From IMG/VR virus record IMGVR_UViG_3300030329_005293, positions 1 through 52,683 of that record: a stretch of DNA of 52,683 nucleotides. One strand, 5' to 3'. The translations under genes were made by a program, and so were the position numbers. Under the pieces are notes generated by a model that saw nothing but the letters and a program-made list of their open reading frames with translations, was not told where the DNA came from and ran no database searches. Below, in pieces: positions 27,935 through 35,619 of the stretch. Position 1 is the first letter of the stretch, and every line of letters begins with the position of its first letter. This DNA is from a virus.

Positions 27935-27996
27935 ATTTTGCTCCATGTGGTATTTTCTGTGAGTTTACACCAACCTTTTTGGAGCATAGCACAATT
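27935..27996. promoter_or_regulatory. Divergent intergenic region, late operon start
   Basis: This 62-bp gap separates the start of the roughly 31-kb minus-strand late operon from a plus-strand gene, so it should hold the late promoter. The two ribosome binding sites form a 7-bp inverted repeat (TGCTCCA at 27939, TGGAGCA at 27980). No consensus sigma-70 boxes are clear; a phage-specific activator may be needed. Confidence 0.4.
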
Positions 27997-28236
27997 ATGG
28001 CAAAAAAACAAACTGAGACCAAAACCGAAAACACCCGAAAAAAATATGCCACCATTCATATTGCCCATGGCAGTGGCATGGAAAAAATTGAAATAGCCAC
28101 AGAAAATCATCTTAAAGTGTTTGAGCAGAATGTCACAAAGAGAGATTTACAAGCCTACCCTTGGAAATTTTCCGACATGCACGGCAACGAATATATCTTG
28201 CGCCAATTTCTGTTTGCCAAGATTGTGCGTCATTAG
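27997..28236 (+). CDS. Small basic protein, unknown
   Basis: 79 aa from ATG 27997; a TTG at 27979 in frame is an alternative. Lys/Thr-rich N-terminus (K-K-Q-T-E-T-K-T-E-N-T-R-K-K) and a mixed C-terminal domain with Y-P-W-K-F-S-D-M-H-G-N-E-Y. GGAG lies 12 bases upstream, which is long, so the start is uncertain. It ends convergently, overlapping the minus-strand gene stop by 4 bp. Divergent from the late operon; it could be a small regulator. No family recognised. Confidence 0.5.
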   Translation: MAKKQTETKTENTRKKYATIHIAHGSGMEKIEIATENHLKVFEQNVTKRDLQAYPWKFSDMHGNEYILRQFLFAKIVRH

Positions 28237-28655
28237 AGTGGACCACTTAGGTCAGGGTGCTTTGATAGCAGAGTGAGATATTTTTCTCCACTATTCGCAG
28301 CATAGTATAAGGCTTCTGCCATTGTTGATTTTGCTAATCTGGCTTTGTGGTGAAGTTCCCGGCAAATGGAAATGAATTTGACCATGATGTCTGGTCTTTT
28401 GGGGTTGACGACTTTTCGCCATTTTCCACAGTCGTTCCACTCGAAGTGGTTTGATTGCGAGTTCCATTGAAAGGTGAGTTCTTCCTCTGTCGTGATTGAG
28501 GCAGCTTGAAAGAGTTTCTCACCGCGAAACCATTGCTCCAGTCGCTGGATGACGCTGATAAGCCGTTTGGCTTCCTTTGCATAGTCGTAACCTTCGATTT
28601 CATTCTGGATTGCAATATCTTTGAGAGAACTTCTTCGTCGCGCCACTGTAGCCAT
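28233..28655 (-). CDS. Unknown helical protein next to an out-of-frame HTH segment
   Basis: 140 aa. ATG 28655 has GAGG 5 bases upstream. Charged helices (Y-A-K-E-A-K-R-L-I-S-V-I-Q-R-L-E-Q-W-F) followed by a strand region with W-N-D-C-G-K-W and a final helix (S-T-M-A-E-A-L-Y-Y-A-A-N-S-G). The DNA just upstream encodes a Cro/CI-like helix-turn-helix, but in the frame displaced by one base, so this may be the C-terminal domain of a regulator whose N-terminus is shifted out of frame. Alternatively it is a complete separate protein. Confidence 0.5.
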   Translation of the reverse strand: MATVARRRSSLKDIAIQNEIEGYDYAKEAKRLISVIQRLEQWFRGEKLFQAASITTEEELTFQWNSQSNHFEWNDCGKWRKVVNPKRPDIMVKFISICRELHHKARLAKSTMAEALYYAANSGEKYLTLLSKHPDLSGPL

Positions 28656-28797
28656 GTGATCCTCATGTATTGTAATAGTTTCGATTGGTATTTGGGATGG
28701 GGAGTATAATGTTGTCTGCGCCAAGTGATCCATTGTTTCCAGTCTGCGCCCACTGCTGCACACATATCTCTTTGATCAATATCGAGTAGATCAATGA
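28656..28797 (-). other. Cro/CI-like HTH coding segment, start and end unclear
   Basis: One minus-strand frame here reads I-D-L-L-D-I-D-Q-R-D-M-C-A-A-V-G-A then D-W-K-Q-W-I-T-W-R-R-Q and P-H-P-K-Y-Q-S-K-L-L-Q-Y-M, matching the spacing of a lambda-repressor-type helix-turn-helix (Q-x-x-x-A-x-x-x-G, W-x-x-x, P-x-x-x-x-x-x-x-L). No canonical start with a ribosome site is found, and the frame does not stop before 28334. A -1 shift would join it to the 140-aa gene. Possible causes are a frameshift, a pseudogene or chance. Confidence 0.3.
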
Positions 28798-30032
28798 CCA
28801 GAAAAAGTTTTGATGCAAAATTGTTTGAGGAGCCTAACAAGTTTGTTTTCCCAAATTTTAGCACACCAAAGAATTTGTCTTTGGACATCAAACATGGCTG
28901 GGATTTCCGGCCATTGCCTGACAATATAGACATACATGGGTTTGGCGATTATGGCAAACCCAAGGAGAAAAAAGTGAGCCAGCAAGATGTTGTTTTTACC
29001 AAACCCCAGGATTACTGGGAGGATGGAAAAATATGGGTGTATCGAAGATACAGAGAAGGGCTTATCGATGCACTAGGCCGCAGAAATATTGGATCTTCTG
29101 TCGGGTCTCTGTGTACGACTCTACCAAGGCAATATGGCGGTGATCCACAGCAGGTATATGCTTCCATGATGCTGGCTGGACCGATGGACTTGGGCATGGA
29201 GATTCACGACCTGATTGTGGTGCCGCGAAAGAGGTTTGTGTTTCTTGGCCGGAATGGGCAGATATGGCTTTGCGAGAACTTTAAGTTGCCAAGGAAATGC
29301 CCAAAGGTTTCTCAGTTGACTTTGGAGGGGCGACAGATATGGGGGATGACCCTGTGCCAGCAGGTGATTGATGCATTAACCCCACACAATATCATGAGCC
29401 CGTTGATGCAAGCTAAGACGAGATATAGGCGCTTGTGTCGTGAGGTTGCCAGAGAGAGAGTCATCGCGGCCACGGCTCACGGGCGTCATCGTAGCTTGCA
29501 GGATTTTGCGCGAGGGGTCTCACCCAACTGGAATGATACAGACTTGGTATCTCCCAGACAGCCTACCATCAGGCATGCTGTTTTGTTCAGCTTGGTTTTA
29601 GCATTGGAGGCAAACTTGGCTGCGGATATTATCGAGCTCGCTGGCTTCATTGAGATGAAGATGCCTGTTATGAATCGGGCAAGCTCGTTGGCCGTGTACC
29701 AGTCATCGGTGGAGTTGTTGAGCCGATTATGCCCAGCTTGGTGGGCTCAGAGTTACATGACAAATTGGAAAAAAGTTGGCAGCATCGATACGTTGATGCG
29801 CCGCCAGTTCATCCGTATCATGAGCCATGCTTGGTCAGCCAACATACCTGCTGAAGCTGCCACTGGGATTGAGTTGCAACCTAAGCGGTCTGACCCTGAG
29901 TTCCAGTTCATGGCAGAAGCGATGGACATTAGGTTGCCAGTGTGGGATACGGAAAGAGAGGCACCGGCAGAAATGTTTGAGTTTCCACCAAAAAAGCCCC
30001 TCCCGGAAACACCAGAAGAGGCAAAAGATTAG
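28794..30032 (+). CDS. 412-aa protein of unknown function
   Basis: 412 aa from ATG 28794, preceded by a weak GAG 7 bases upstream; there is no nearby in-frame ATG alternative. The N-terminal 80 residues are aromatic and polar; the middle has L-I-V-V-P-R-K-R-F-V-F-L-G-R-N; the C-terminal half is helical with Arg-rich R-Y-R-R-L-C-R-E-V-A-R-E-R and several Trp residues; the tail is Pro/Glu-rich. No enzyme motif recognised. It faces the Sak4-like gene and is divergent from the 140-aa gene. Codon-level integrity over 1.2 kb makes it a real gene. Confidence 0.65.
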   Translation: MTRKSFDAKLFEEPNKFVFPNFSTPKNLSLDIKHGWDFRPLPDNIDIHGFGDYGKPKEKKVSQQDVVFTKPQDYWEDGKIWVYRRYREGLIDALGRRNIGSSVGSLCTTLPRQYGGDPQQVYASMMLAGPMDLGMEIHDLIVVPRKRFVFLGRNGQIWLCENFKLPRKCPKVSQLTLEGRQIWGMTLCQQVIDALTPHNIMSPLMQAKTRYRRLCREVARERVIAATAHGRHRSLQDFARGVSPNWNDTDLVSPRQPTIRHAVLFSLVLALEANLAADIIELAGFIEMKMPVMNRASSLAVYQSSVELLSRLCPAWWAQSYMTNWKKVGSIDTLMRRQFIRIMSHAWSANIPAEAATGIELQPKRSDPEFQFMAEAMDIRLPVWDTEREAPAEMFEFPPKKPLPETPEEAKD

Positions 30033-30043
30033 AGTGAAAAAGT

Positions 30044-30958
30044 CTAAGCTGAGACAGCTTTTGGGTTGGTTTTCAGAAAAGCCATGAGTTTGATGCGTTG
30101 GCCAGTGGTCATGCCAGAGGGACGAGGACGTTTGTTGGCTTCGCACCATTTAGCCACATCATCATATTTCAGTTTCAGTTCTCCTAGAGAAGCACAGAAC
30201 TTTTTTCTTTCGTTGTCGTTGAACGAGGGATGATGCTCTGCTGGCAGTTTTTCCACCGCATCAATTTGGGCTGCTTCAGATGCTGGCATGAGGGTTCGGC
30301 CATGGGCAGAGTCAGGCAGGAATTCTGTGAACTCCACCATGGGCATACGCTCACCAGTTTTTTTCGTTCCTGTTCGGTCTTTGATGATCAAGTCTCCATC
30401 TCTGCGAGATTCAATCACAACATTGGCAAGGAATGGAGTAGACTTTTCAAACTCACCTGAATAGCCTTGTTTGACTCCATTGGGGTCAGTCACGTCTTTC
30501 CCCCGAGCGGTCATGATAACATGGCATTTGGCAGACATAAGTTTGGCCATAATATCTTTGTAATTTCTTTTGAGTTTGCCCCAAGTGCCTACGTCGAAGA
30601 ACACGTCTTCTGGCTGACATCGTTTCTTACGACACATTTTTTCGATGTGGCCTTGTTGCAAAGAAGCCCAGATCATGCTGATGGGATCAATGACCAGAGT
30701 GCCTACCCGTCCTTTTGGGAGAGAGCAAACCTCACGGATGGCTTTTTGTGCCTCGATGTGGCTACTGGTGCAGATGATATATGCCTCTTTTCCGGCCACC
30801 AGGTCTGAATAATCAGTACTCCCATTTTCCATGTCGATGATGTATACTGGAGAGGGCATACGCAGAGCTCTGCGTGTTTTTTGTGTGCCAGGATCGCCAT
30901 ATACCAATAGTTTGAGATAGCCCCTAGTTGGGGGAAATTTCTTAAATACAGATGCCAT
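30044..30958 (-). CDS. Sak4-like RecA-fold ATPase (recombinase)
   Basis: 304 aa; GGAG 5 bases before ATG 30958. The N-terminal ATPase has Walker A G21-D-P-G-T-Q-K-T28 and Walker B L-V-I-D91, the layout of the phage AAA_24/Sak4 group, RecA/Rad51-fold proteins used in single-strand annealing or strand exchange. The C-terminal 60 residues add a small helical domain (K-Y-D-D-V-A-K-W-C-E). It lies beside RusA and primase genes but on the opposite strand. No separate single-strand binding protein was recognised nearby. Confidence 0.75.
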   Translation of the reverse strand: MASVFKKFPPTRGYLKLLVYGDPGTQKTRRALRMPSPVYIIDMENGSTDYSDLVAGKEAYIICTSSHIEAQKAIREVCSLPKGRVGTLVIDPISMIWASLQQGHIEKMCRKKRCQPEDVFFDVGTWGKLKRNYKDIMAKLMSAKCHVIMTARGKDVTDPNGVKQGYSGEFEKSTPFLANVVIESRRDGDLIIKDRTGTKKTGERMPMVEFTEFLPDSAHGRTLMPASEAAQIDAVEKLPAEHHPSFNDNERKKFCASLGELKLKYDDVAKWCEANKRPRPSGMTTGQRIKLMAFLKTNPKAVSA

Positions 30959-31025
30959 GATAACTCCATGTTTAGTGTGGCCTGAATAGTGTATCTCTTA
31001 GTTTATAAGAATGTCAAGGAGAAAG

Positions 31026-31466
31026 ATGAAATTAGTTCTAGATATACCCCTAAAGGGACGAGCTTGCCCCCGACCCAGACGATCAGGGAAGGGGGGTGTC
31101 TTTATGCCCAAGGCATATAGAGACTGGAAAGAAGAGGCCATACAATTGCTTCAAAACGCCACTGATATTAGGGGCATCGAGCTCTGCGAGATTGAGATGA
31201 CTTTTTTGTTCAAAAAACCCAAGCGCTTGAAGAAAACCACTGGTCGTGTTCCACGTGGAACCGCTCCAGATACAGACAATTTGGCGAAGGGAATTCTTGA
31301 CAGCTTGGAGCAATCAGGAATTTTGATCAACGATAAATTTGTGTACAAAATAACAGCCTCAAAATGGTGGAAAAGTTCCTCGGAGTCGGAATCTATACAA
31401 ATAATTATAAGCACAGAAAAAGAAAAGTCTTGCACTTCTAATAACAATCTCTTACTATTCTCTTAG
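31026..31466 (+). CDS. rusA: RusA-type Holliday junction resolvase
   Basis: 146 aa from ATG 31026, with AAGGAG 4 bases upstream; ATG 31011 is less likely. RusA signatures are present: basic N-terminus P-R-P-R, then P-D82-T-D84-N-L-A-K-G-I-L-D92-S-L and I-N-D103-K, matching the catalytic acidic residues that cut four-way junctions. The Lys/Ser-rich C-terminal tail is longer than needed. It probably resolves recombination and replication intermediates before packaging, with the neighbouring Sak4-like protein. Confidence 0.85.
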   Translation: MKLVLDIPLKGRACPRPRRSGKGGVFMPKAYRDWKEEAIQLLQNATDIRGIELCEIEMTFLFKKPKRLKKTTGRVPRGTAPDTDNLAKGILDSLEQSGILINDKFVYKITASKWWKSSSESESIQIIISTEKEKSCTSNNNLLLFS

Positions 31467-31502
31467 TGTTCTCTTACTTTTTAGAGGCACAAGGAGTTTA
31501 AC

Positions 31503-31853
31503 ATGAGTACGACAGGACGAGTTAGCGTCAACCACGGAAGGTTACGCGCATGGATAGCTGAGAACTACGGTCAGAATTGGAGAGGTAAGCCCACCACCTC
31601 TGCTTTGGATCATTTTCGCATTGACCTCAACAAAGCTGGCTCATCGGCGGTGCCGAAGTTCCGCAAAATTAAAACCACGACCAGTATTTTTTACTGGCTT
31701 GACACTTCTCGAAGTCCAACCACACCAAAGGATGCGACGAAGAGAGCTATCCATACCCTGACTGGCGGTGCCGTGAATCGGGATGACTGGACAAAAATCA
31801 TCCATATCATCGAGCGATACGACCTAGCTGGCTGGACCCCCCCAAAAATATAG
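31503..31853 (+). CDS. Small basic protein upstream of primase, unknown
   Basis: 116 aa; AAGGAG 6 bases before ATG 31503. Basic and helical, with N-H-G-R-L-R-A-W-I-A-E-N-Y-G and S-I-F-Y-W-L-D-T. The W-I-A-E-N-Y-G and later helices could be nucleic-acid binding, but no motif is conclusive. It lies directly before the primase in the replication operon, 9 bp apart, so a replication accessory role is plausible. Confidence 0.5.
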   Translation: MSTTGRVSVNHGRLRAWIAENYGQNWRGKPTTSALDHFRIDLNKAGSSAVPKFRKIKTTTSIFYWLDTSRSPTTPKDATKRAIHTLTGGAVNRDDWTKIIHIIERYDLAGWTPPKI

Positions 31854-31862
31854 GAGTTGATA

Positions 31863-32723
31863 ATGTTTGATGTACACACTTGGAACATACCCCATATGTC
31901 GATGCACCCTTGCCCACGCGAGGGGTGGAAGGTGACCAACACTATTCCACAATGGAGTCGCAACACAGACTTTCCCATGAGACATTTTATCAATGTACAC
32001 GAGGTTGTAGAGCAGAAAGAGGATGTCATGCTCTGGACGCCAAACCAGTGGAAAGAGGGGAACAAGCCCACCAACGAGAATGTTCATGAGACACACGCAT
32101 TTGTTTGTGACTTTGACAAGATATCGGTGATGGATGCCAAGGTTATTTTTGCCAAGCTGAAAGGTTTTGCCTACATTGCTCATGCGAGCTACAGCCACAA
32201 ACCTTTACTGCCAAGTTTTCGGGTTATCTTACCAGTATCTCGGCCCATTAAGCCTGAAGAGTTCAAGCGAGTCTGGTGGGAGGTACAAGCCATTTTTCCA
32301 AAACTCGACAAGTCGTGCAAGGACCCCAGAAGATTGTGGTATCTGCCATCGTGCCATTCCGAGCGGAAGCGGTTCTACTGGAGCTCAGCAAAGAATGGAG
32401 ACATTTTTGTTGATGTCGATGCGTTGTTGCAACAGTCATTGAAGCGTAAGCCTCCTAGGAAGAAAGCACCTCCACCAAAGTTCTCCAACACCGAGGATGC
32501 TCTGAATTATGGTATCAGCAAAGATAAGTTTGTGAGAATTCAGATAGCCGAACAACTAGGCGCAAAGATAATGGAGCGAGGGGTGGCAGTGGGCGTGAAA
32601 TGCCCAAATTGTCATCGCAACAGTGTATGGTTCACACTACAGCCAACGGATGGTGGTTGGGCTCGGTGCAACCACCTTAATAAGTGTGGATGGTTCGGAC
32701 AACTAACAGAATTCATGGAGTAG
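31863..32723 (+). CDS. Primase (archaeo-eukaryotic type) with zinc ribbon
   Basis: 286 aa from ATG 31863 (AGGAG 6 bases upstream). An acidic pair F-V-C-D83-F-D85 and a downstream H107-A-S-Y-S-H-K with F-R-V-I-L-P-V-S-R-P match the catalytic pattern of AEP/RepB-like prim-pol domains. A basic linker (K-R-K-P-P-R-K-K) leads to a C-terminal zinc ribbon C-P-N-C-H...C-N-H...C-G-W. It would make primers for phage replication, next to the VapE-like helicase. The palm assignment is from motifs, not alignment. Confidence 0.7.
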   Translation: MFDVHTWNIPHMSMHPCPREGWKVTNTIPQWSRNTDFPMRHFINVHEVVEQKEDVMLWTPNQWKEGNKPTNENVHETHAFVCDFDKISVMDAKVIFAKLKGFAYIAHASYSHKPLLPSFRVILPVSRPIKPEEFKRVWWEVQAIFPKLDKSCKDPRRLWYLPSCHSERKRFYWSSAKNGDIFVDVDALLQQSLKRKPPRKKAPPPKFSNTEDALNYGISKDKFVRIQIAEQLGAKIMERGVAVGVKCPNCHRNSVWFTLQPTDGGWARCNHLNKCGWFGQLTEFME

Positions 32724-32725
32724 AA

Positions 32726-34108
32726 ATGAGCAAGAAACCACAAAACACACAAAAACCCAATATCAGAGTGGTCAAGCGAGATGACCTGGTGGTGCCTGAG
32801 AAGCTGATTGACCCTGCATTGAGACCCGACAAGGATGTCTTGGCCCAGCTAACCTTGAATCCGGTCAAGTTCACGGCTGATGGTGAACGCAAGGGAGGCA
32901 ACCCCAAGCGCATCAAACTCAACCTTAGACGTATCATCATGAGTGATCCACGCATCAAAGACAAATACAGATTCAATCTCTTTTCCGGGATGCTCATGGA
33001 AGGGGACAAACCAATGCCAAAGTATGGGTACACGGACTTACAGTTGTGGGTATCCGAGGTGTATGGGCTGGAGTATGGGCTGGAGACCATCATCGCATTG
33101 GTGGACTGGTACGCTGAGAAGCATCGCAGTTACAATCCAATCCGAGAATACTTGGAAGCATTGGATTGGGACCCGAAGACAGATAAACCCAATCTGCATA
33201 TGTTGTTCCCAAAATATTTTGGTGCGAAAGATACAAAATTGAACCGTGTTTTAGGTATGCGTTGGATATTGGGTATGGTAGCCAGAGGGTTATTGCCCGA
33301 TGATGACACTGAGGGGATCAAGGTTGATCACATCACAATTTTTTGTGGCAGACAAAACCAGTACAAGGGTCGAGCATTAGAGGCATTGGCATCGGCTGAG
33401 TTCTTCTCTGATTCCAAGCTGGAGATTGACAAGAAGGACTTGTATGAGAGTATTCATTCTGGCATTTGGTTGTGGGAGATCCCTGAACTACACAATCTGT
33501 TTGCCAAGGGTGACAATACGACCAAAGCCGTGCTGAGTTCTAAGAGAGATAGATGGAGGCCCCCTCATGCTCGTGGAGGAGTGCAGCGCGTTGCTCCCCG
33601 GCGGGGGTTGATTGTGGGCACCAGCAATGACACTGAGATATTGACTGATCCTACTGGGGCTCGACGGTACTGGCCCGTCACGGTAGAAAGGAAATGTGAT
33701 GTAGAAGCAATCAAACGCGATAGAGACAAACTTTTTGCCGAAGCGGTCTACTTGCTAAAGGTGAAAAAAGAGCAAACTTGGCTGACTGAAACAGAGGAGG
33801 GATGGTTGAAAGATTCACAGATTGAGTACACGCTGAGTGATTCATGGGAAGATGGAGTATCGAAAGCATTGGAGCGTTTTCCTCATGGTATCAGTTTGGG
33901 GGATATTCTGAAAGGCGAGCCGAAAAATGATATTAACAGCCGACCCCAGTGGGGAGTAGGTCTGCCCATCGAGAAGCATCATTCTGGATATATCAGAAGG
34001 GTAGCTGGTATTTGTCAGAAGTTGGGAGCTTCCAAGTTTAGGAAGACAATCGACGGTCGGAAAGTCACTTTGTGGAAGTTGCCAGCGGTGGGGCAACCAG
34101 AAGAGTAG
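32726..34108 (+). CDS. VapE-family superfamily-3-like helicase
   Basis: 460 aa from ATG 32726 (GGAG 5 bases upstream). The C-terminal domain carries the virulence-associated-E signature G-T-S-N-D-T-E-I-L-T-D-P-T-G-A-R-R-Y-W-P-V (residues 298-318). The Walker B-like strand is I-W-L-W-E-I-P-E-L (247-255). The P-loop position reads F-C-G-R-Q-N-Q-Y-K-G-R (206-216) and lacks the usual G-K-(S/T). It is the likely replicative helicase acting with the upstream primase. Whether the odd P-loop still binds ATP is unknown. Confidence 0.8.
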   Translation: MSKKPQNTQKPNIRVVKRDDLVVPEKLIDPALRPDKDVLAQLTLNPVKFTADGERKGGNPKRIKLNLRRIIMSDPRIKDKYRFNLFSGMLMEGDKPMPKYGYTDLQLWVSEVYGLEYGLETIIALVDWYAEKHRSYNPIREYLEALDWDPKTDKPNLHMLFPKYFGAKDTKLNRVLGMRWILGMVARGLLPDDDTEGIKVDHITIFCGRQNQYKGRALEALASAEFFSDSKLEIDKKDLYESIHSGIWLWEIPELHNLFAKGDNTTKAVLSSKRDRWRPPHARGGVQRVAPRRGLIVGTSNDTEILTDPTGARRYWPVTVERKCDVEAIKRDRDKLFAEAVYLLKVKKEQTWLTETEEGWLKDSQIEYTLSDSWEDGVSKALERFPHGISLGDILKGEPKNDINSRPQWGVGLPIEKHHSGYIRRVAGICQKLGASKFRKTIDGRKVTLWKLPAVGQPEE

Positions 34109-34132
34109 TTATCTGCGGTGTTTTAGAATATT

Positions 34133-34161
34133 AAGGCAGTCTTTATGGCTGTCTTTTTTTT
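34133..34161 (+). terminator. Terminator after the helicase gene
   Basis: A 7-bp stem AAGGCAG/CTGTCTT, one G-U pair, with a 9-base loop is followed by eight T residues, 25 bp after the VapE-like stop. A modest intrinsic terminator for the plus-strand replication operon. Confidence 0.55.
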
Positions 34162-34370
34162 GCTTTGGACACCATAAGTGGACACCATGGACATGATAGA
34201 CCACCATCTTTCATAACTTCCAGTAAGGTGCTCTCTGCCTCATTCCCCTCTATATATACTATATACTATATATATAGTTGTCCTGTATAGTACGTATAGG
34301 GCAGACTGGGAATCGTAGACTGGACAGGATAGAGGACACCCAAAATATTTTGCCTGTCCCGTGTCCCCTT

Positions 34371-34412
34371 AAAAACAAAAAAGGGGGAGAGCCGACCAAC
34401 AGACTCTCCCCC
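34371..34412 (-). terminator. Strong terminator after the 75-aa minus gene
   Basis: On the minus strand GGGGGAGAG (34404-34412) pairs with CTCTCCCCC (34383-34391) around a 12-base loop, then a T-tract TTTTTTGTTTTT. A perfect 9-bp GC stem makes this a strong intrinsic terminator, 39 bp beyond the minus-strand stop. Confidence 0.8.
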
Positions 34413-34450
34413 AACGTACACAAACCGAGTTGAAAACTCATGGCAGTATA

Positions 34451-34678
34451 TCACTTTCTGGGAAGCCGTAACAGCCAGTTCATCTTGTCCACTTTCTTCC
34501 AGAGGTAGTACATTCTTAGCATCAATCGTTCGGGTGACTGGGCTCCTTCGTTTTTCCCGAAAATAACGGCAAGGTAGATGGCCACGTCTATTAGTTCCTC
34601 AGTGGGGACCCCTTTTTGCTCCAGTTCATAAAAGAATTTGATTGCTGATTTTGCTGTGTCAAGGCTTTTGTCATCCAT
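34451..34678 (-). CDS. Small helical protein, unknown
   Basis: 75 aa from ATG 34678 (GAGG 5 bases upstream). Helical, with D-T-A-K-S-A-I-K-F-F-Y-E-L-E and P-T-E-E-L-I-D-V-A-I-Y-L-A, ending in a basic W-L-L-R-L-P-R-K. It is a single-gene transcription unit with its own strong terminator, divergent from the BhlA-like gene across an operator-like dyad. That layout suggests a separately regulated early gene. No family recognised. Confidence 0.55.
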   Translation of the reverse strand: MDDKSLDTAKSAIKFFYELEQKGVPTEELIDVAIYLAVIFGKNEGAQSPERLMLRMYYLWKKVDKMNWLLRLPRK

Positions 34679-34695
34679 ACCATCCTCGAGATAAT

Positions 34696-34719
34696 GTGAT
34701 AATAGAATAGTATTACCAC
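34696..34719. promoter_or_regulatory. Operator-like dyad in a divergent promoter region
   Basis: GTGATAATA (34696-34704) and TATTACCAC (34711-34719) form a 9-bp inverted repeat with one mismatch around a 6-base centre, in the 53-bp gap between two divergent genes. Its size suits a dimeric repressor, perhaps the XRE protein encoded at 36576. No second copy was found. Confidence 0.4.
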
Positions 34720-34731
34720 ACGGAGAAAACA

Positions 34732-35124
34732 ATGGAAGAATTTTATTCTTACTTCTTTGACTACGGTGCTATGGGTCTTTTTGCAGCTTGGTTGGCGTAT
34801 AACAATTTCCAACAAAAAAAGGCAGAGGATTCTAGAGTAACAAAATTCCAAGATCAACTAGACAAAATACGATTGGAGTCAAAAGAGGAGGTCGAAAAAA
34901 TACGAGCAAGATATGATGGTGTGTTGGATGAGTACCGGGAGGAACGCACCATGGTTCGGGAGCGCTTGGGAGCCAATATCAAAGAGGTTTCTCGTCAAGT
35001 GGAGGGTATGGAGTCAACCATGCGAGGCATTGAGACAGTCTCATCCGAGATTCGGACGATAATGAGAGAATATCAGGAGCATCGCAAGTTGGAGGCGATG
35101 ATAAAAGCCAAAGGAGATTCTTAG
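34732..35124 (+). CDS. Membrane-anchored coiled-coil protein, BhlA/holin-like
   Basis: 130 aa; GGAG 6 bases before ATG 34732. One N-terminal membrane helix (G-A-M-G-L-F-A-A-W-L-A-Y, residues 12-23) is followed by about 100 residues of charged heptad sequence predicted to be a coiled coil. The layout recalls BhlA/UviB-type holin-like or membrane-tether proteins, but it lies far from the lysis genes and is longer. It could be an inner-membrane exclusion or signalling protein. It ends convergently, overlapping the W...WP repeat gene by 4 bp. Confidence 0.55.
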   Translation: MEEFYSYFFDYGAMGLFAAWLAYNNFQQKKAEDSRVTKFQDQLDKIRLESKEEVEKIRARYDGVLDEYREERTMVRERLGANIKEVSRQVEGMESTMRGIETVSSEIRTIMREYQEHRKLEAMIKAKGDS

Positions 35125-35528
35125 CGTTTGTACTTGTGTTTATATCTTCGATAAGAACTGTTTTCCCAAGGCTTCCTCTTCCGTGGAGGCCATCTTTTTT
35201 TATGGGTCCTGGCCCATCCTCTGGCTGTGTTTTGTGCTGCGCTGGGTGAGCACCCAAAGTCGAGCCCAATATCTATCCAGGACTCTCCTGAGTGGTATGC
35301 AGCGTAGAACATGGCTCCTCTGGAGAGGATGAGTACTGGCCATTTGAGTTTTTCTCTAATGGCGTATCGTTTTGCTGCACTTCGGGCTCCTTCGATGGAT
35401 TTATATTCGAGTCGTGTAGCAATAATTTGCCATGACACTCGGCATCTTTGTCGCATCCAGTACGCTGCAGCTCCGCGAGTCTGCCAAGTTGTCTTATTTG
35501 GTCTCGGTCTGTGTTGATCGTTGTCCAA
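35121..35528 (-). CDS. W...WP repeat protein 1 (two units), DNA-binding candidate
   Basis: About 135 aa if it starts at TTG 35528 (weak GGA upstream); ATG 35456 would give a shorter form that loses the lead-in. Two copies of a roughly 50-residue unit: S-W33-Q-I-I-A...A-R-S-A-A-K-R-Y-A...K-W63-P and S-W84-I-D-I-G...A-A-Q-N-T-A-R-G-W-A...R-W113-P-P. The unit has the look of a helix-turn-helix (W-x-x-I-A, short turn, A-x-x-x-A-x-x-Y-A). The basic C-terminus (K-R-K-P, Y-R-R-Y-K-H-K-Y-K-R) fits nucleic-acid binding. Three plus-strand paralogues follow within 2.5 kb. The family is not one I can name. Confidence 0.6.
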   Translation of the reverse strand: MDNDQHRPRPNKTTWQTRGAAAYWMRQRCRVSWQIIATRLEYKSIEGARSAAKRYAIREKLKWPVLILSRGAMFYAAYHSGESWIDIGLDFGCSPSAAQNTARGWARTHKKRWPPRKRKPWENSSYRRYKHKYKR

Positions 35529-35619
35529 AATTTGTCCATTTATTCAAACTCGTTGTAATTTGTATGTATTTAGCAGAAAAAGCCAAAAAAAACACACAAA
35601 TTGCATCAAATAGGTTAAT

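Larger units (their letters stand above)
34109..34450. other. Convergent intergenic region with AT-rich block
   Basis: 342 bp with no gene, between the convergent helicase gene and a minus-strand gene. It holds a terminator for each side and, at about 34248-34280, an AT-only block of repeated TATACTA/TATATA steps including the palindrome CTATATATATAG. The block is an easily melted site and could be a replication origin element; no protein-binding iterons are visible beside it. Confidence 0.5.

Noticed and set aside
28334-28660. Continuation of the HTH frame after 28656
   Set aside because: Becomes Ser/Thr/Asn-rich shadow sequence; the other frame from ATG 28655 has a good ribosome site and normal composition.
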